Part shown: piece by piece, positions 56,919 through 64,000 of the stretch
Position numbering within the stretch: position 1 is the first letter of the stretch
How the letters are laid out: the number at the start of each line of letters is the position of its first letter
Source: Pseudomonas graminis
GTDB lineage: Bacteria; Pseudomonadota; Gammaproteobacteria; Pseudomonadales; Pseudomonadaceae
DNA: 64,000 nucleotides
Assembly (NCBI RefSeq): GCF_002093745.1
Contig: NZ_MTSB01000008.1
Location: forward strand, 1 to 64,000
Reading direction: 5' to 3'
Position numbers and translations under genes: made by a program
The notes under the pieces: model-generated
Told to the model about the DNA's origin: nothing
Seen by the model: the letters and a program-made list of their open reading frames with translations, nothing else
Database searches by the model: none

Positions 56919-57749
56919 ATGAGAACACGCATGCGTTTATCCCGTGTTCCCGGCCTCGCATTGTGCCTGTCCATGTTCAGCACAATGCTGTGCGCCGCTG
57001 ATATGCCCGGCAGCGCCGATTTGCAGGGTCTGCCACGTCCGGTTGACTCGGAAATCGTCGACTATCGCCCGTCTGCCGAGCTCGAACGTATCTACCCGAT
57101 GGGCTCGATCCGCAAGATCAGCGGGCAGTTGCGTTTCGACGGTCAGGTCAGCGGCCGGGGCAATCTGACATCGGTCACGTATCAATTGCCAGCCGAGCGT
57201 ACTGCCGACGAGGCGTTCACGGCAGCGCGCGAAGCATTGCAGCAGCAGGGTGTGGAGCTGCTTTTCTGGTGTCAGGCGCGTGACTGCGGAGAAAGCAGTC
57301 TGTGGGCCAATGAAGTGTTCGGCAACGCCAAGCTGTACGGCGCCGACAACGGGCAGGCGTATCTGCTGGTGCGCCTGATCGAACCCCGCAGTGAAACCCT
57401 GGTCGCCCTTTACAGCATTACTCGCGGCAACCGTCGGGCCTACCTGCATGCCGAACAATTCGAATCCGCTGCGCCGCTGGGCGAACTGCTGCCGACGTCG
57501 GCCACCTTGCTGCGTCAATTGAGGAGCACCGGAAAGCTGGACCTGCCCCGACTGAGCGGCGAGCCGCCGGAAGCATGGGCCACCCTGATTTCCCGCAGCC
57601 TGAACCTCGACAGTTCGCTGCGGGCAATCGTATCGGGCGCCAGTGCAGGCGCCTGGCGCGATGCTCTGATCGCCAAGGGGGTTCGTGCTGCGCGGCTGGA
57701 GACGGGCGCTGTCGAGGGCGCAGGGCTTAAAATCGAGATCATCCGCTAG
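56919..57749 (+). CDS. DUF4892 exported protein
   Basis: The roughly 276-residue protein has a signal peptide (GLALCLSMFSTMLCAADMPG; cleavage near AA-DM), then an N-terminal conserved region (DLQGLPRPVDSEIVDYRPSAELERIYPMGSIRKISG) and a C-terminal OmpA-like-looking region. It matches the DUF4892 protein beside the hydrolase pair in P. aeruginosa. The start is uncertain between ATG 56919 and 56931; neither has a ribosome site. Function unknown. Confidence 0.8.
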   Translation: MRTRMRLSRVPGLALCLSMFSTMLCAADMPGSADLQGLPRPVDSEIVDYRPSAELERIYPMGSIRKISGQLRFDGQVSGRGNLTSVTYQLPAERTADEAFTAAREALQQQGVELLFWCQARDCGESSLWANEVFGNAKLYGADNGQAYLLVRLIEPRSETLVALYSITRGNRRAYLHAEQFESAAPLGELLPTSATLLRQLRSTGKLDLPRLSGEPPEAWATLISRSLNLDSSLRAIVSGASAGAWRDALIAKGVRAARLETGAVEGAGLKIEIIR

Positions 57750-57765
57750 CCCCTGACTTGCGAAG

Positions 57766-57789
57766 ATGGCGAACAACCCGGTTCGCCAT
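57766..57789 (+). terminator. Hairpin after the DUF4892 gene
   Basis: ATGGCGAAC (57766-57774) pairs with GTTCGCCAT (57781-57789) around a 6-nt loop. No T run follows, so termination is uncertain; it may only stabilise the mRNA end. Confidence 0.5.
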
Positions 57790-57827
57790 TATGCTCGCCA
57801 CCTCTGACTCCTTTTAGTGGATACCGC

Positions 57828-58877
57828 ATGTTCAACAATGATCGCTTGCTGGTGCAGATTCTGCTGCTGGCGCTGTTCGGTGCCTGCCTCTGGGTGATGG
57901 CTCCGTTCTGGTCAGCACTGGTCTGGGGGGCGGTGCTGGCGTTTGCCAGTTGGCCGCTGATGCGTTTGTTGACGCGCTGGTTCAAGGGGCGCGAATCGGT
58001 GGCCGCCTTGATGATGAGCCTGTGCTGGATGTTGCTGGTCGCGGCGCCGCTGGTCTGGCTGGGTTTCAACCTGGCCGACCATGTGCGTGACGCCACGGGG
58101 CTGATCAAGGACATTCAGGTGGACGGGTTGCCCGATCCGCCGCAATGGCTGGCGGGGATCCCGCTGGTGGGCGAGCGACTGGTCGGGATCTGGACCACCA
58201 TCGATCAGCAGGGCGCGGCGTTCATGACCACGCTCAAACCTTACCTGGGTGAAGTCGGCAACTGGCTGCTGGCGCGCAGCGCGCAGATTGGCGGCGGCAT
58301 TCTGGAATTGACCCTGAGCATCGTCTTTGCATTCTTCTTCTACCGGGACGGGCCGCGTCTGGCGGCATTCGTACTCAGTCTGCTCGAACGCCTGATCGGT
58401 GATCGTGCGCAGTACTACCTGGACCTGGTTGCCGGGACGGTACAGCGGGTGGTCAACGGGGTGATCGGTACGGCGGCGGCGCAAGCCGTGCTGGCCTTGA
58501 TCGGCTTTTTGATCGCAGGCATTCCGGGGGCGCTGGTGCTGGGCATTCTGACCTTCCTGTTCAGCCTGATTCCGATGGGGCCGCCGCTGGTCTGGCTGCC
58601 GGCCACGGCCTGGCTGGTCTGGCAGGGCGAGTATGGCATGGCGATATTCCTCGGCATCTGGGGCATGTTCGTTATCAGCGGCGTGGACAACGTGCTCAAG
58701 CCTTACCTGATCAGCCGGGGCGGCAACCTGCCGCTGGTGATTGTATTGCTCGGTGTTTTCGGAGGACTGCTGGCTTTCGGCTTTATCGGCTTGTTCATCG
58801 GTCCGACGCTACTGGCAGTGGCGTACAGCCTGTTGACGGACTGGGTGGGCAGTGAGCGTGTGCGTAACCCTCGCTGA
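57828..58877 (+). CDS. AI-2E family transporter (YdiK/PerM-like)
   Basis: The 349-residue inner-membrane protein has about eight hydrophobic segments and the family C-terminal motif FLFSLIPMGPPLVWLPATAW followed by VDNVLKPYLISRGGNLPLVIVLLGVFGGLLAFGF. Members are permeases of uncertain substrate; AI-2 export or Na+/H+ antiport has been proposed for some. A link to AI-2 signalling is not supported here, as luxS is not in the window. Confidence 0.87.
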   Translation: MFNNDRLLVQILLLALFGACLWVMAPFWSALVWGAVLAFASWPLMRLLTRWFKGRESVAALMMSLCWMLLVAAPLVWLGFNLADHVRDATGLIKDIQVDGLPDPPQWLAGIPLVGERLVGIWTTIDQQGAAFMTTLKPYLGEVGNWLLARSAQIGGGILELTLSIVFAFFFYRDGPRLAAFVLSLLERLIGDRAQYYLDLVAGTVQRVVNGVIGTAAAQAVLALIGFLIAGIPGALVLGILTFLFSLIPMGPPLVWLPATAWLVWQGEYGMAIFLGIWGMFVISGVDNVLKPYLISRGGNLPLVIVLLGVFGGLLAFGFIGLFIGPTLLAVAYSLLTDWVGSERVRNPR

Positions 58878-58922
58878 TCTCAAGCATGCCCGCCGCTCGG
58901 CAATGGCCGGCGGCGGGGTGCG

Positions 58923-59681
58923 TCAAGCGGCGGTATTCAGGTAGCGTCCCACCGGTTTGTTGCCCTCGGTGTCGTACCTTTCGCCCAAGGCGGCGATCAT
59001 CTTGCTCAGGGCCTGGGCGGCGACCTGTTGGGTGCTGGTCTGTTCGTTGTTGCTGTCACTCTGTTTCAGCGCGGCCGACAGCTTGGAAGCACTGATACTG
59101 TTGTCACTGTCGCTGTCCAGTGCATTGAACAGCACTGCGCTGTCGGTGGTTGTGCTGCCGGATGTGCCCATTTGCGCGGGCGGTGGTCCGGCAGGCGGTT
59201 GTTGCGCTTGCAGGCTGGCGGTCAACTCGTCAAGGCTGACAGTACCGTCCTTGTTGGTGTCCAGCGTATCGAACACTTCACTGCTGCTGGCGCTGCTGCC
59301 AGCGCTGGTCAGCCCTGCACTCAGTTCTGCGCTGCTGATTGCACCGTCACCGTCGCTGTCCAGCGAATCAAGCAGTTCGTCTGCCACATCGGTCGCCGGT
59401 TGCAGGGGCGGTGGCGGCGTCATGGCAGCCAGTTCGTCAGTATCGAGGCTATCGTCGTCGTTGCTGTCCAGGTCACTGAACGCCTTGCTCAGGCTGACGG
59501 TAATACCCTCCTTGCTGTCCGATGACAGGGCCGAACTCAGTTCGTCCTTGCTGATACTGCCATCACCATCGGCATCGAGCTTTGCCAGCAGGTCTTCCTG
59601 AAACGTCTTGTTGCTGGTGGCTGATGCGCTGCTGGTCGAACGGGTATAGCCCGAGAAACTGCTGCTGATCCCACTGATCAT
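58923..59681 (-). CDS. EF-hand calcium-binding protein, XopAW-like
   Basis: The 252-residue protein has four complete EF-hand loops at 36-47 (DADGDGSISKDE), 72-83 (DSNDDDSLDTDE), 108-119 (DSDGDGAISSAE) and 141-152 (DTNKDGTVSLDE). A fifth at 189-200 is degenerate, with Lys at position 12. The N-terminus is Ser/Thr-rich without a classical signal, as in type III substrates, and the layout resembles XopAW of Xanthomonas. I saw no hrp box, so delivery is unproven. I chose the ATG at 59681 with GGGGAG upstream. It lies 115 nt downstream of a two-component kinase gene on the same strand. Confidence 0.85.
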   Translation of the reverse strand: MISGISSSFSGYTRSTSSASATSNKTFQEDLLAKLDADGDGSISKDELSSALSSDSKEGITVSLSKAFSDLDSNDDDSLDTDELAAMTPPPPLQPATDVADELLDSLDSDGDGAISSAELSAGLTSAGSSASSSEVFDTLDTNKDGTVSLDELTASLQAQQPPAGPPPAQMGTSGSTTTDSAVLFNALDSDSDNSISASKLSAALKQSDSNNEQTSTQQVAAQALSKMIAALGERYDTEGNKPVGRYLNTAA

Positions 59682-59708
59682 TGATCTCACTCCCCTGAGA
59701 TGAAAATA

Positions 59709-59728
59709 GCCGGTCACGGTGTACCGGC
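59709..59728 (-). terminator. Hairpin between the kinase and EF-hand genes
   Basis: GCCGGT (59709-59714) pairs with ACCGGC (59723-59728). On the minus strand TATTTT follows, so it may partly end the two-component transcript before the EF-hand gene. Confidence 0.4.
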
Positions 59729-59796
59729 TTGTGAAGCCTCGGGGTGTCAGTTGTCGTGGTGATGCCGGGTTTGTAAGAGGCGCGATACACCGTGTG

Positions 59797-60831
59797 TCAA
59801 AGGCGCGGCAGGTCCAGCACCGCCGTCAGGCCACCGCCTGGGGTTTGCGCCAGCGACAGATGACCGCCGATGCGTCGCGCAGCCTCGCGGGCGATACTCA
59901 TGCCCATGCCGATACCGCCGGAATTGCGATTGCGCGAACTTTCCAGGCGATAGAACGGTTCAAACACCGTCTCGTGAAACTCGGGCGCAATCCCCGGTCC
60001 GTGATCCACCACCGATACGCGCACGTGATCTGCGCTGTCTTCAATCACGATGTACGCGCTACCGGCGTAGCGGAGTGCATTGTCGACCAGATTCTGCAGA
60101 CAGGAGCGCAACGCCATCGGTTGCGTCCTGAGCGGCTTGCACTGGCCTTGGTACTGTACGTCGTCGCCATTGTCCTGGGCATTTTCAGCCTGTGACTCGA
60201 TCAGCGCCTGCAGATCAAACTGTTGCAAGCCTTCGTTTCGTCGATGCTCGTTGAGGTAGGCGAGCGTGGCATCGAGCATGCTGATCATGTCGTTGAGGTC
60301 CTGAGTCATCTGCCCATGCAGCCTCGGTTCTTCGATCTGTTCGACGCGCAGCTTGAGACGTGACAACGGGGTGCGCAGGTCGTGGGACACGGCGGCCAGC
60401 ATGCGCCCGCGTTGCTGCATCTGTTCGCGGATCTTTCGCTGCATCAGGTTGAACGTCTGGGCCGCCTGACGAGCCTCCTTGGGGCCGCTGATCTCCAGCG
60501 GCGGGCTGTCGAGGTCTTCACTCAGGCGCTCGGCGGCTTCACTCAGGCTTCGTACCGGACGACTGAGCGCCTTGGCGCCATACCATGCTGCGATGATCAG
60601 GGTAATGAACTGAAAGAGCAGCAGGATGACCGGGCCACCCAGAATCGGCGGCCTGTGCAGGTGCCTGTCGTCAAACTGGCCGTGCGCAGGGTTGAAGTCA
60701 GGCCGGGGCGGCGGCATGGGGCGCATGCCGTACTGCGTGAACCAGATGAAGGCCAGTAAATGCGCAAGCAGAATGGCCAGCAGCGCGCCGCCAAACAGCC
60801 GCGCAAACAGGGTGTCGAACCTGCGAATCAA
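59797..60831 (-). CDS. Sensor histidine kinase with short metal-like loop
   Basis: The 344-residue kinase has TM1 (12-32), a periplasmic loop of about 33 residues (33-65), TM2 (66-86), HAMP (87-140), HisKA with His150 (AAVSHDLRTPLSRL) and HATPase_c (NLVDNALRYA, then DHGPGIAP, then GIGMGMSIA). The loop contains DFNPAHGQFDDRHLHRPP, rich in Asp, His and Pro. The start is TTG at 60831 with GGAG five bases upstream, and it overlaps the regulator stop by 4 nt. With the downstream EF-hand gene, a Ca2+ or metal signal is inferred. Confidence 0.9.
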   Translation of the reverse strand: MIRRFDTLFARLFGGALLAILLAHLLAFIWFTQYGMRPMPPPRPDFNPAHGQFDDRHLHRPPILGGPVILLLFQFITLIIAAWYGAKALSRPVRSLSEAAERLSEDLDSPPLEISGPKEARQAAQTFNLMQRKIREQMQQRGRMLAAVSHDLRTPLSRLKLRVEQIEEPRLHGQMTQDLNDMISMLDATLAYLNEHRRNEGLQQFDLQALIESQAENAQDNGDDVQYQGQCKPLRTQPMALRSCLQNLVDNALRYAGSAYIVIEDSADHVRVSVVDHGPGIAPEFHETVFEPFYRLESSRNRNSGGIGMGMSIAREAARRIGGHLSLAQTPGGGLTAVLDLPRL

Positions 60832-61577
60832 CCCAGCTCCCTGGCATCGAACAGATAGCCTTCACCGCGCACGGTCTTGATCAGTTGCGGATTCTTCGGG
60901 TCGTCCCCCAGCTTTTGGCGCAGGCGCGAGACCAGCAGGTCGATGCTGCGGTCGAAGGCTTCTATCGAGCGGCCTCGGGCAGCATCGAGCAATTGCTCGC
61001 GGCTCAGTACCCGGTGCGGTCGTTCGAGAAACACGCGCAACAGGCGGAACTCTGCGTTGGACAGCGGCACCACCAGGCCATCGGCTGCTGTGAGCTGACG
61101 CAAAACACTGTTCAAGCGCCAGGCATCGAACCGAATGGTCGTGCGCTGATCGCTGCGTTCGTCGCGTACCCGGCGCAGGATGGTCTGGATACGCGCAACC
61201 AGCTCGCGCGGCTCAAACGGCTTGGCCATGTAATCATCGGCGCCCAGCTCCAGGCCGATGATCCGGTCGGTGGGTTCACACCTTGCAGTCAGCATCAGGA
61301 TCGGGATGTCCGAGGTGGTGCGCAACCAGCGGCACAGCGACAGGCCGTCTTCGCCGGGCAACATCAGGTCCAGAACCACCACGTCGAAGGTTTCGTCTGC
61401 CAACGCCTGACGCATTTGCGTGCCGTCGTTCACGCCGCGGGCGTTGATATTGAAGCGAGTCAGGTAGTCGCAAAGCAGTTCGCGGATGGCCACATCGTCA
61501 TCGACGATCAGCGCACGGACGCTCCAGCGCTGGTCGGTCGATGTGGCATCAAGGGTATTGTCGGGAAGTGCTTGCAT
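60828..61577 (-). CDS. OmpR-family response regulator
   Basis: The 249-residue regulator has a receiver domain with phospho-acceptor Asp70 (VVVLDLMLPGEDG), Lys in the PFEPREL region, and a C-terminal winged helix (LSNAEFRLLRVFLERPHRVLSREQLLDAARG, then IDLLVSRLRQKLGDDP, then RGEGYLF). A 20-residue tail precedes the receiver. I chose the ATG at 61577; the earlier GTG-type extension is not family sequence. It is co-translated with the kinase and lies opposite heptamer direct repeats in its promoter region. Confidence 0.92.
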   Translation of the reverse strand: MQALPDNTLDATSTDQRWSVRALIVDDDVAIRELLCDYLTRFNINARGVNDGTQMRQALADETFDVVVLDLMLPGEDGLSLCRWLRTTSDIPILMLTARCEPTDRIIGLELGADDYMAKPFEPRELVARIQTILRRVRDERSDQRTTIRFDAWRLNSVLRQLTAADGLVVPLSNAEFRLLRVFLERPHRVLSREQLLDAARGRSIEAFDRSIDLLVSRLRQKLGDDPKNPQLIKTVRGEGYLFDARELG

Positions 61578-61686
61578 AGTGCGTCTGCTGCCTGCTGATG
61601 CTGCCATTGCTGGCCGCTGTTGAAGATCAACGCTGTTCCCGATGCTACTTCGCCGGGAGGCGCGGCGAAAGGGTGGCGTGATCGAA

Positions 61687-61704
61687 TGTCATGGGCATGT
61701 CATG
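61687..61704. promoter_or_regulatory. Direct heptamer repeats, candidate response-regulator site
   Basis: TGTCATG occurs at 61687-61693 and 61698-61704, giving an 11-bp period. OmpR-family regulators bind as head-to-tail dimers to such direct repeats. The site lies about 110 nt upstream of the regulator start, in the divergent region shared with the large Ig-like gene. Confidence 0.5.
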
Positions 61705-61726
61705 AATGTATCTGGATTGATACCAA

Positions 61727-61741
61727 ACGTCTCCGAGACGT
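61727..61741. repeat. Palindrome in the divergent region
   Basis: ACGTCTC-C-GAGACGT is a perfect inverted repeat, 23 nt past the heptamer repeats. Farther on, GACAGGCC (61814-61821) and GGCCTGTC (61859-61866) are inverted copies. These could be operator or leader-RNA structures; the region 61578-61936 otherwise contains no gene. Confidence 0.55.
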
Positions 61742-61936
61742 GCCGTTCGACTGACCTCCCTAGTAGTTCTGAGAGTATCCAGCCACTGGCAACCCCCGTT
61801 TAATCAGCTGGAAGACAGGCCTGGAGGGTCTGTCCCCAAAGACAGCGCTCGTCGAGACGGCCTGTCACCTCTCCATCCGCCCGCGAGGCTACTGTGCAGA
61901 AGGGGGCGGCAATCGAATAGCAAAGGAGTGCTTGTG

Positions 61937-63976
61937 ATGGTCGATTCTAAAACAACACCGAAGCTTGAAAAAAACGCGGCGCGCATGGCTTACCGGTTTG
62001 AACGCATTCAGCGCCGTGCCAGCACCAAAGAACTTGAGAAGCCGACAGTACCCGGCATCGTCGACCAGGCCGACGGGACGTTGAACAAGGACGTTTCTCT
62101 CGGTACCTCGCTCGAGGTCAGCCTGCCCGAGTGGGCACAGCTGGTCGATTACGAAGGTGACTCCGACACTTATACCCTTGAGTGGGCAGTCGGTGATGCA
62201 CCCGGTGACGACACGTACATGCAGGTGTTTACCGGTACTGTCACGGCCCCGGTGGCCGCCGGGACCTTTCCGATGAAGGTTCAGGTTCCGATGACCGCTC
62301 TTTCGCCCGGCGTCGAAAGGCCTGCAGACGGCATTTACCGTCTTCGCTACCGGATCAAGCAACCGAACGAGCAAGAGACCTTGAGCCCTTCGGTTCCCCT
62401 GATTGTCGATACAACGCCACCCGGCAAGCACCTGGAGCCGGCCCAGATGACGCTGAATGCCGCTGAGCTGACACAGCAATTCATAGAGGAAAACCCAGGC
62501 GGCCTGATCGGCACGCTGCCCGATTACGAAGACTGGAAGCCGGGCGACAAAGTAGCATTTTACTGGATCGGTACACCTTTACCGGATCCGGAAGACCTCC
62601 CGGATCCGATCGGTTACGTTGACGTCGCCAGTGCTGTGAATAACTCTGTAACATTCCCCCTCTCGACGTTTGCCGATGCGAAAGACGAGCCTTATTACGT
62701 CGCCTACATCCTCGTTGACAAAGCCACCAACCGCAGCCCGCTGTCGAACTACAGGCGCATAGACGTAGCGCTGGGGCCGCTGCCCGCCAATCTGCTGGAC
62801 CCTGTCGTGCCCTTGGCAGAAGCTCCTGAACACCTGATCAACCTGGATGACGCGAGAATGGGTGTCGAGGTGTTGATCCAGTCGTTCGATAACTGGAAGC
62901 CGACTGACCGTATAGAGGTCACTTGGGGCAATGCCGTGCTGCGTCCCGAAGAAATGGGCAGTTTTCCGACCTTTCCCGTTTCGATCAGGGTTCCTGATAA
63001 GGACTTGTATGATCAATACATTCACACGACGGGCGGTGACCAGACGACCTCAGTGAGTTATCGAGTCCTGCGTGGCGTTCTTTCATCAGACGTGAAAAGC
63101 GCCACTGTCAACGTCAACTTTTCCTACATCGGGCCTGTCCGTCCTGATCCCGACCCCGAGTGGCCGGATCCGGTCAACGACGCCTTGTTACCCGTTGAAG
63201 TTTATGGTCAGACGTCCAACACAATGAACACCTTGACGCCCGCAGATAAAGGCCAGCCCGCCACCGTCAACTTCACGCTGTATGGCCCGCTTGTAGCGGG
63301 CGAGATTATTGACTTCTACTGGGCTGCGAGCCTTGTGCCCGAAGCTCGTTACACGGTATTAGACGGTGACACGGCGAACACCGATCTTCGGGTTGAAATA
63401 CCTTGGCGTTACATCGAATCCGAAGGTAATCGCGTTGATTTGCCTGTCCATTACCGCATCCATGCCGCCGATTCGGAGAACGCTCAACATTCGCCGGCTA
63501 CTCTGGTGAGCGTGAGCGCTATCGTCATTATTCCCGACGCGCCGGCTTTCGACGGTCTCAGTCCAGGTGGCTGGCTGAACTGCAACTCGCTCTTTAAAGA
63601 TCCGGCCAACCCGGCGCCAGGAGAACCGGGTGTGCGGGTGTCCATTCCTGATCTATCGAAGTATCTGGTGGCGGGAGACACGGTCACCCTGCACTGGATC
63701 ACCTCTACGGATGAGGGGGGCGAGGACGTCATTCCGGGCACTGAAAAGATTGAAGCAATTACGCTGGATGACACCCGCCCGGCCGAGGGTTTCACCTGGC
63801 TGGTCACGCCCTACGATATACACATTCTGCCCACTTATGATCCTGCTGGTCATGGGCGCTTCGGGTTCGGAAGGATCAAGTATTCGTTCATCCTGCAAGG
63901 CGAAACCATTACGTCACTGCAAACCACTGCACGGGTGGGGATGTACGATGCAAGCAGCTCGTGTCCTGTCAGGTAG
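61937..63976 (+). CDS. Large modular Ig-like-fold protein of unknown function
   Basis: I do not recognise this 679-residue protein. It consists of about five successive beta-rich modules of about 100-130 residues with recurring cues: a Pro/Asp boundary, PDYEDWKPGDKVAFYWIG or QSFDNWKPTDRIEVTWGN or YLVAGDTVTLHWI, then YYVAYILVDKATNRS or VHYRIHAADSENAQHS. This suggests Ig- or FN3-like domains. There is no signal peptide or membrane anchor, so export by another route or a cytoplasmic role is open. AAAGGAG (61922-61928) supports the ATG at 61937; the GTG at 61928 overlaps it. Confidence 0.85.
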   Translation: MVDSKTTPKLEKNAARMAYRFERIQRRASTKELEKPTVPGIVDQADGTLNKDVSLGTSLEVSLPEWAQLVDYEGDSDTYTLEWAVGDAPGDDTYMQVFTGTVTAPVAAGTFPMKVQVPMTALSPGVERPADGIYRLRYRIKQPNEQETLSPSVPLIVDTTPPGKHLEPAQMTLNAAELTQQFIEENPGGLIGTLPDYEDWKPGDKVAFYWIGTPLPDPEDLPDPIGYVDVASAVNNSVTFPLSTFADAKDEPYYVAYILVDKATNRSPLSNYRRIDVALGPLPANLLDPVVPLAEAPEHLINLDDARMGVEVLIQSFDNWKPTDRIEVTWGNAVLRPEEMGSFPTFPVSIRVPDKDLYDQYIHTTGGDQTTSVSYRVLRGVLSSDVKSATVNVNFSYIGPVRPDPDPEWPDPVNDALLPVEVYGQTSNTMNTLTPADKGQPATVNFTLYGPLVAGEIIDFYWAASLVPEARYTVLDGDTANTDLRVEIPWRYIESEGNRVDLPVHYRIHAADSENAQHSPATLVSVSAIVIIPDAPAFDGLSPGGWLNCNSLFKDPANPAPGEPGVRVSIPDLSKYLVAGDTVTLHWITSTDEGGEDVIPGTEKIEAITLDDTRPAEGFTWLVTPYDIHILPTYDPAGHGRFGFGRIKYSFILQGETITSLQTTARVGMYDASSSCPVR

Positions 63977-64000
63977 CGCCCGCAACGGGAAAGATCGCAG

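Noticed and set aside
57828..58877. Autoinducer-2 exporter role
   Set aside because: The family name alone does not support it, and there is no luxS or lsr context.
59682..59800. hrp box (GGAACC-N15-17-CCACnnA) for the EF-hand gene
   Set aside because: Only partial matches at wrong spacing were found on the minus strand, so HrpL control is not supported by this region.

Overview
The window is chromosomal DNA of a fluorescent pseudomonad, most likely the Pseudomonas syringae group. The evidence is the gene order (leuCDB-asd; gltA|sdhCDAB-sucAB-lpdG-sucCD; brnQ, htpG, fabBA, hybrid kinase, gpsA), the REP-type inverted repeats built on GTGGGAGCGAAC/TTCGCGAA, and the codon usage. About 50 protein genes cover nearly the whole window. 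I see no rRNA, tRNA, CRISPR array, insertion sequence or prophage.

Layout. 1-580 is a repeat-rich intergenic stretch. 583-2655 holds a thioesterase, dusC and the heat-shock gene ibpA, which has a sigma-32 type promoter and a ROSE-like RNA thermometer. 2659-5748 (minus) holds a PAS-GGDEF-EAL protein and a LysR regulator; the regulator is divergent from leuC-leuD, leuB and asd (5894-10386). Beyond asd the usual Pseudomonas order is lost: an acyltransferase gene is followed by a D-galactonate catabolic cluster (dgoK-dgoA-dgoD-dgoT plus an IclR regulator, 11897-17240). Next come a zinc alcohol dehydrogenase divergent from an AraC regulator, then etfQO divergent from etfB-etfA around a PsrA-like operator. 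23411-28883 encodes envelope proteins (solute-binding protein, two DUF4398 lipoproteins, another lipoprotein, a START protein), a MocR regulator and a YkgJ cysteine-cluster protein.

28959-42057 is the TCA-cycle core: gltA on the minus strand and sdhCDAB-sucAB-lpdG-sucCD on the plus strand. Hairpins lie between sdhB and sucA and before lpdG. 42157-47760 holds a GNAT enzyme, brnQ, a small lipoprotein, htpG (second sigma-32 type promoter) and a dienelactone hydrolase. 47908-51782 (minus) is fabB, fabA and a hybrid histidine kinase, with a FabR/DesT-like operator before fabA. 52065-58877 is a run of plus-strand genes: gpsA, DUF4389, sixA, a thioesterase, an unknown, two alpha/beta hydrolases, DUF4892 and an AI-2E-family permease.

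The right end (58923-63976) is the most unusual part. A response regulator/histidine kinase pair is followed on the same strand by a secreted-looking EF-hand protein (XopAW-like). The pair is divergent from a large unknown protein built of Ig-like modules. The shared intergenic region has heptamer direct repeats at 11-bp spacing. I propose a possible Ca2+/metal-responsive module, which is inference.
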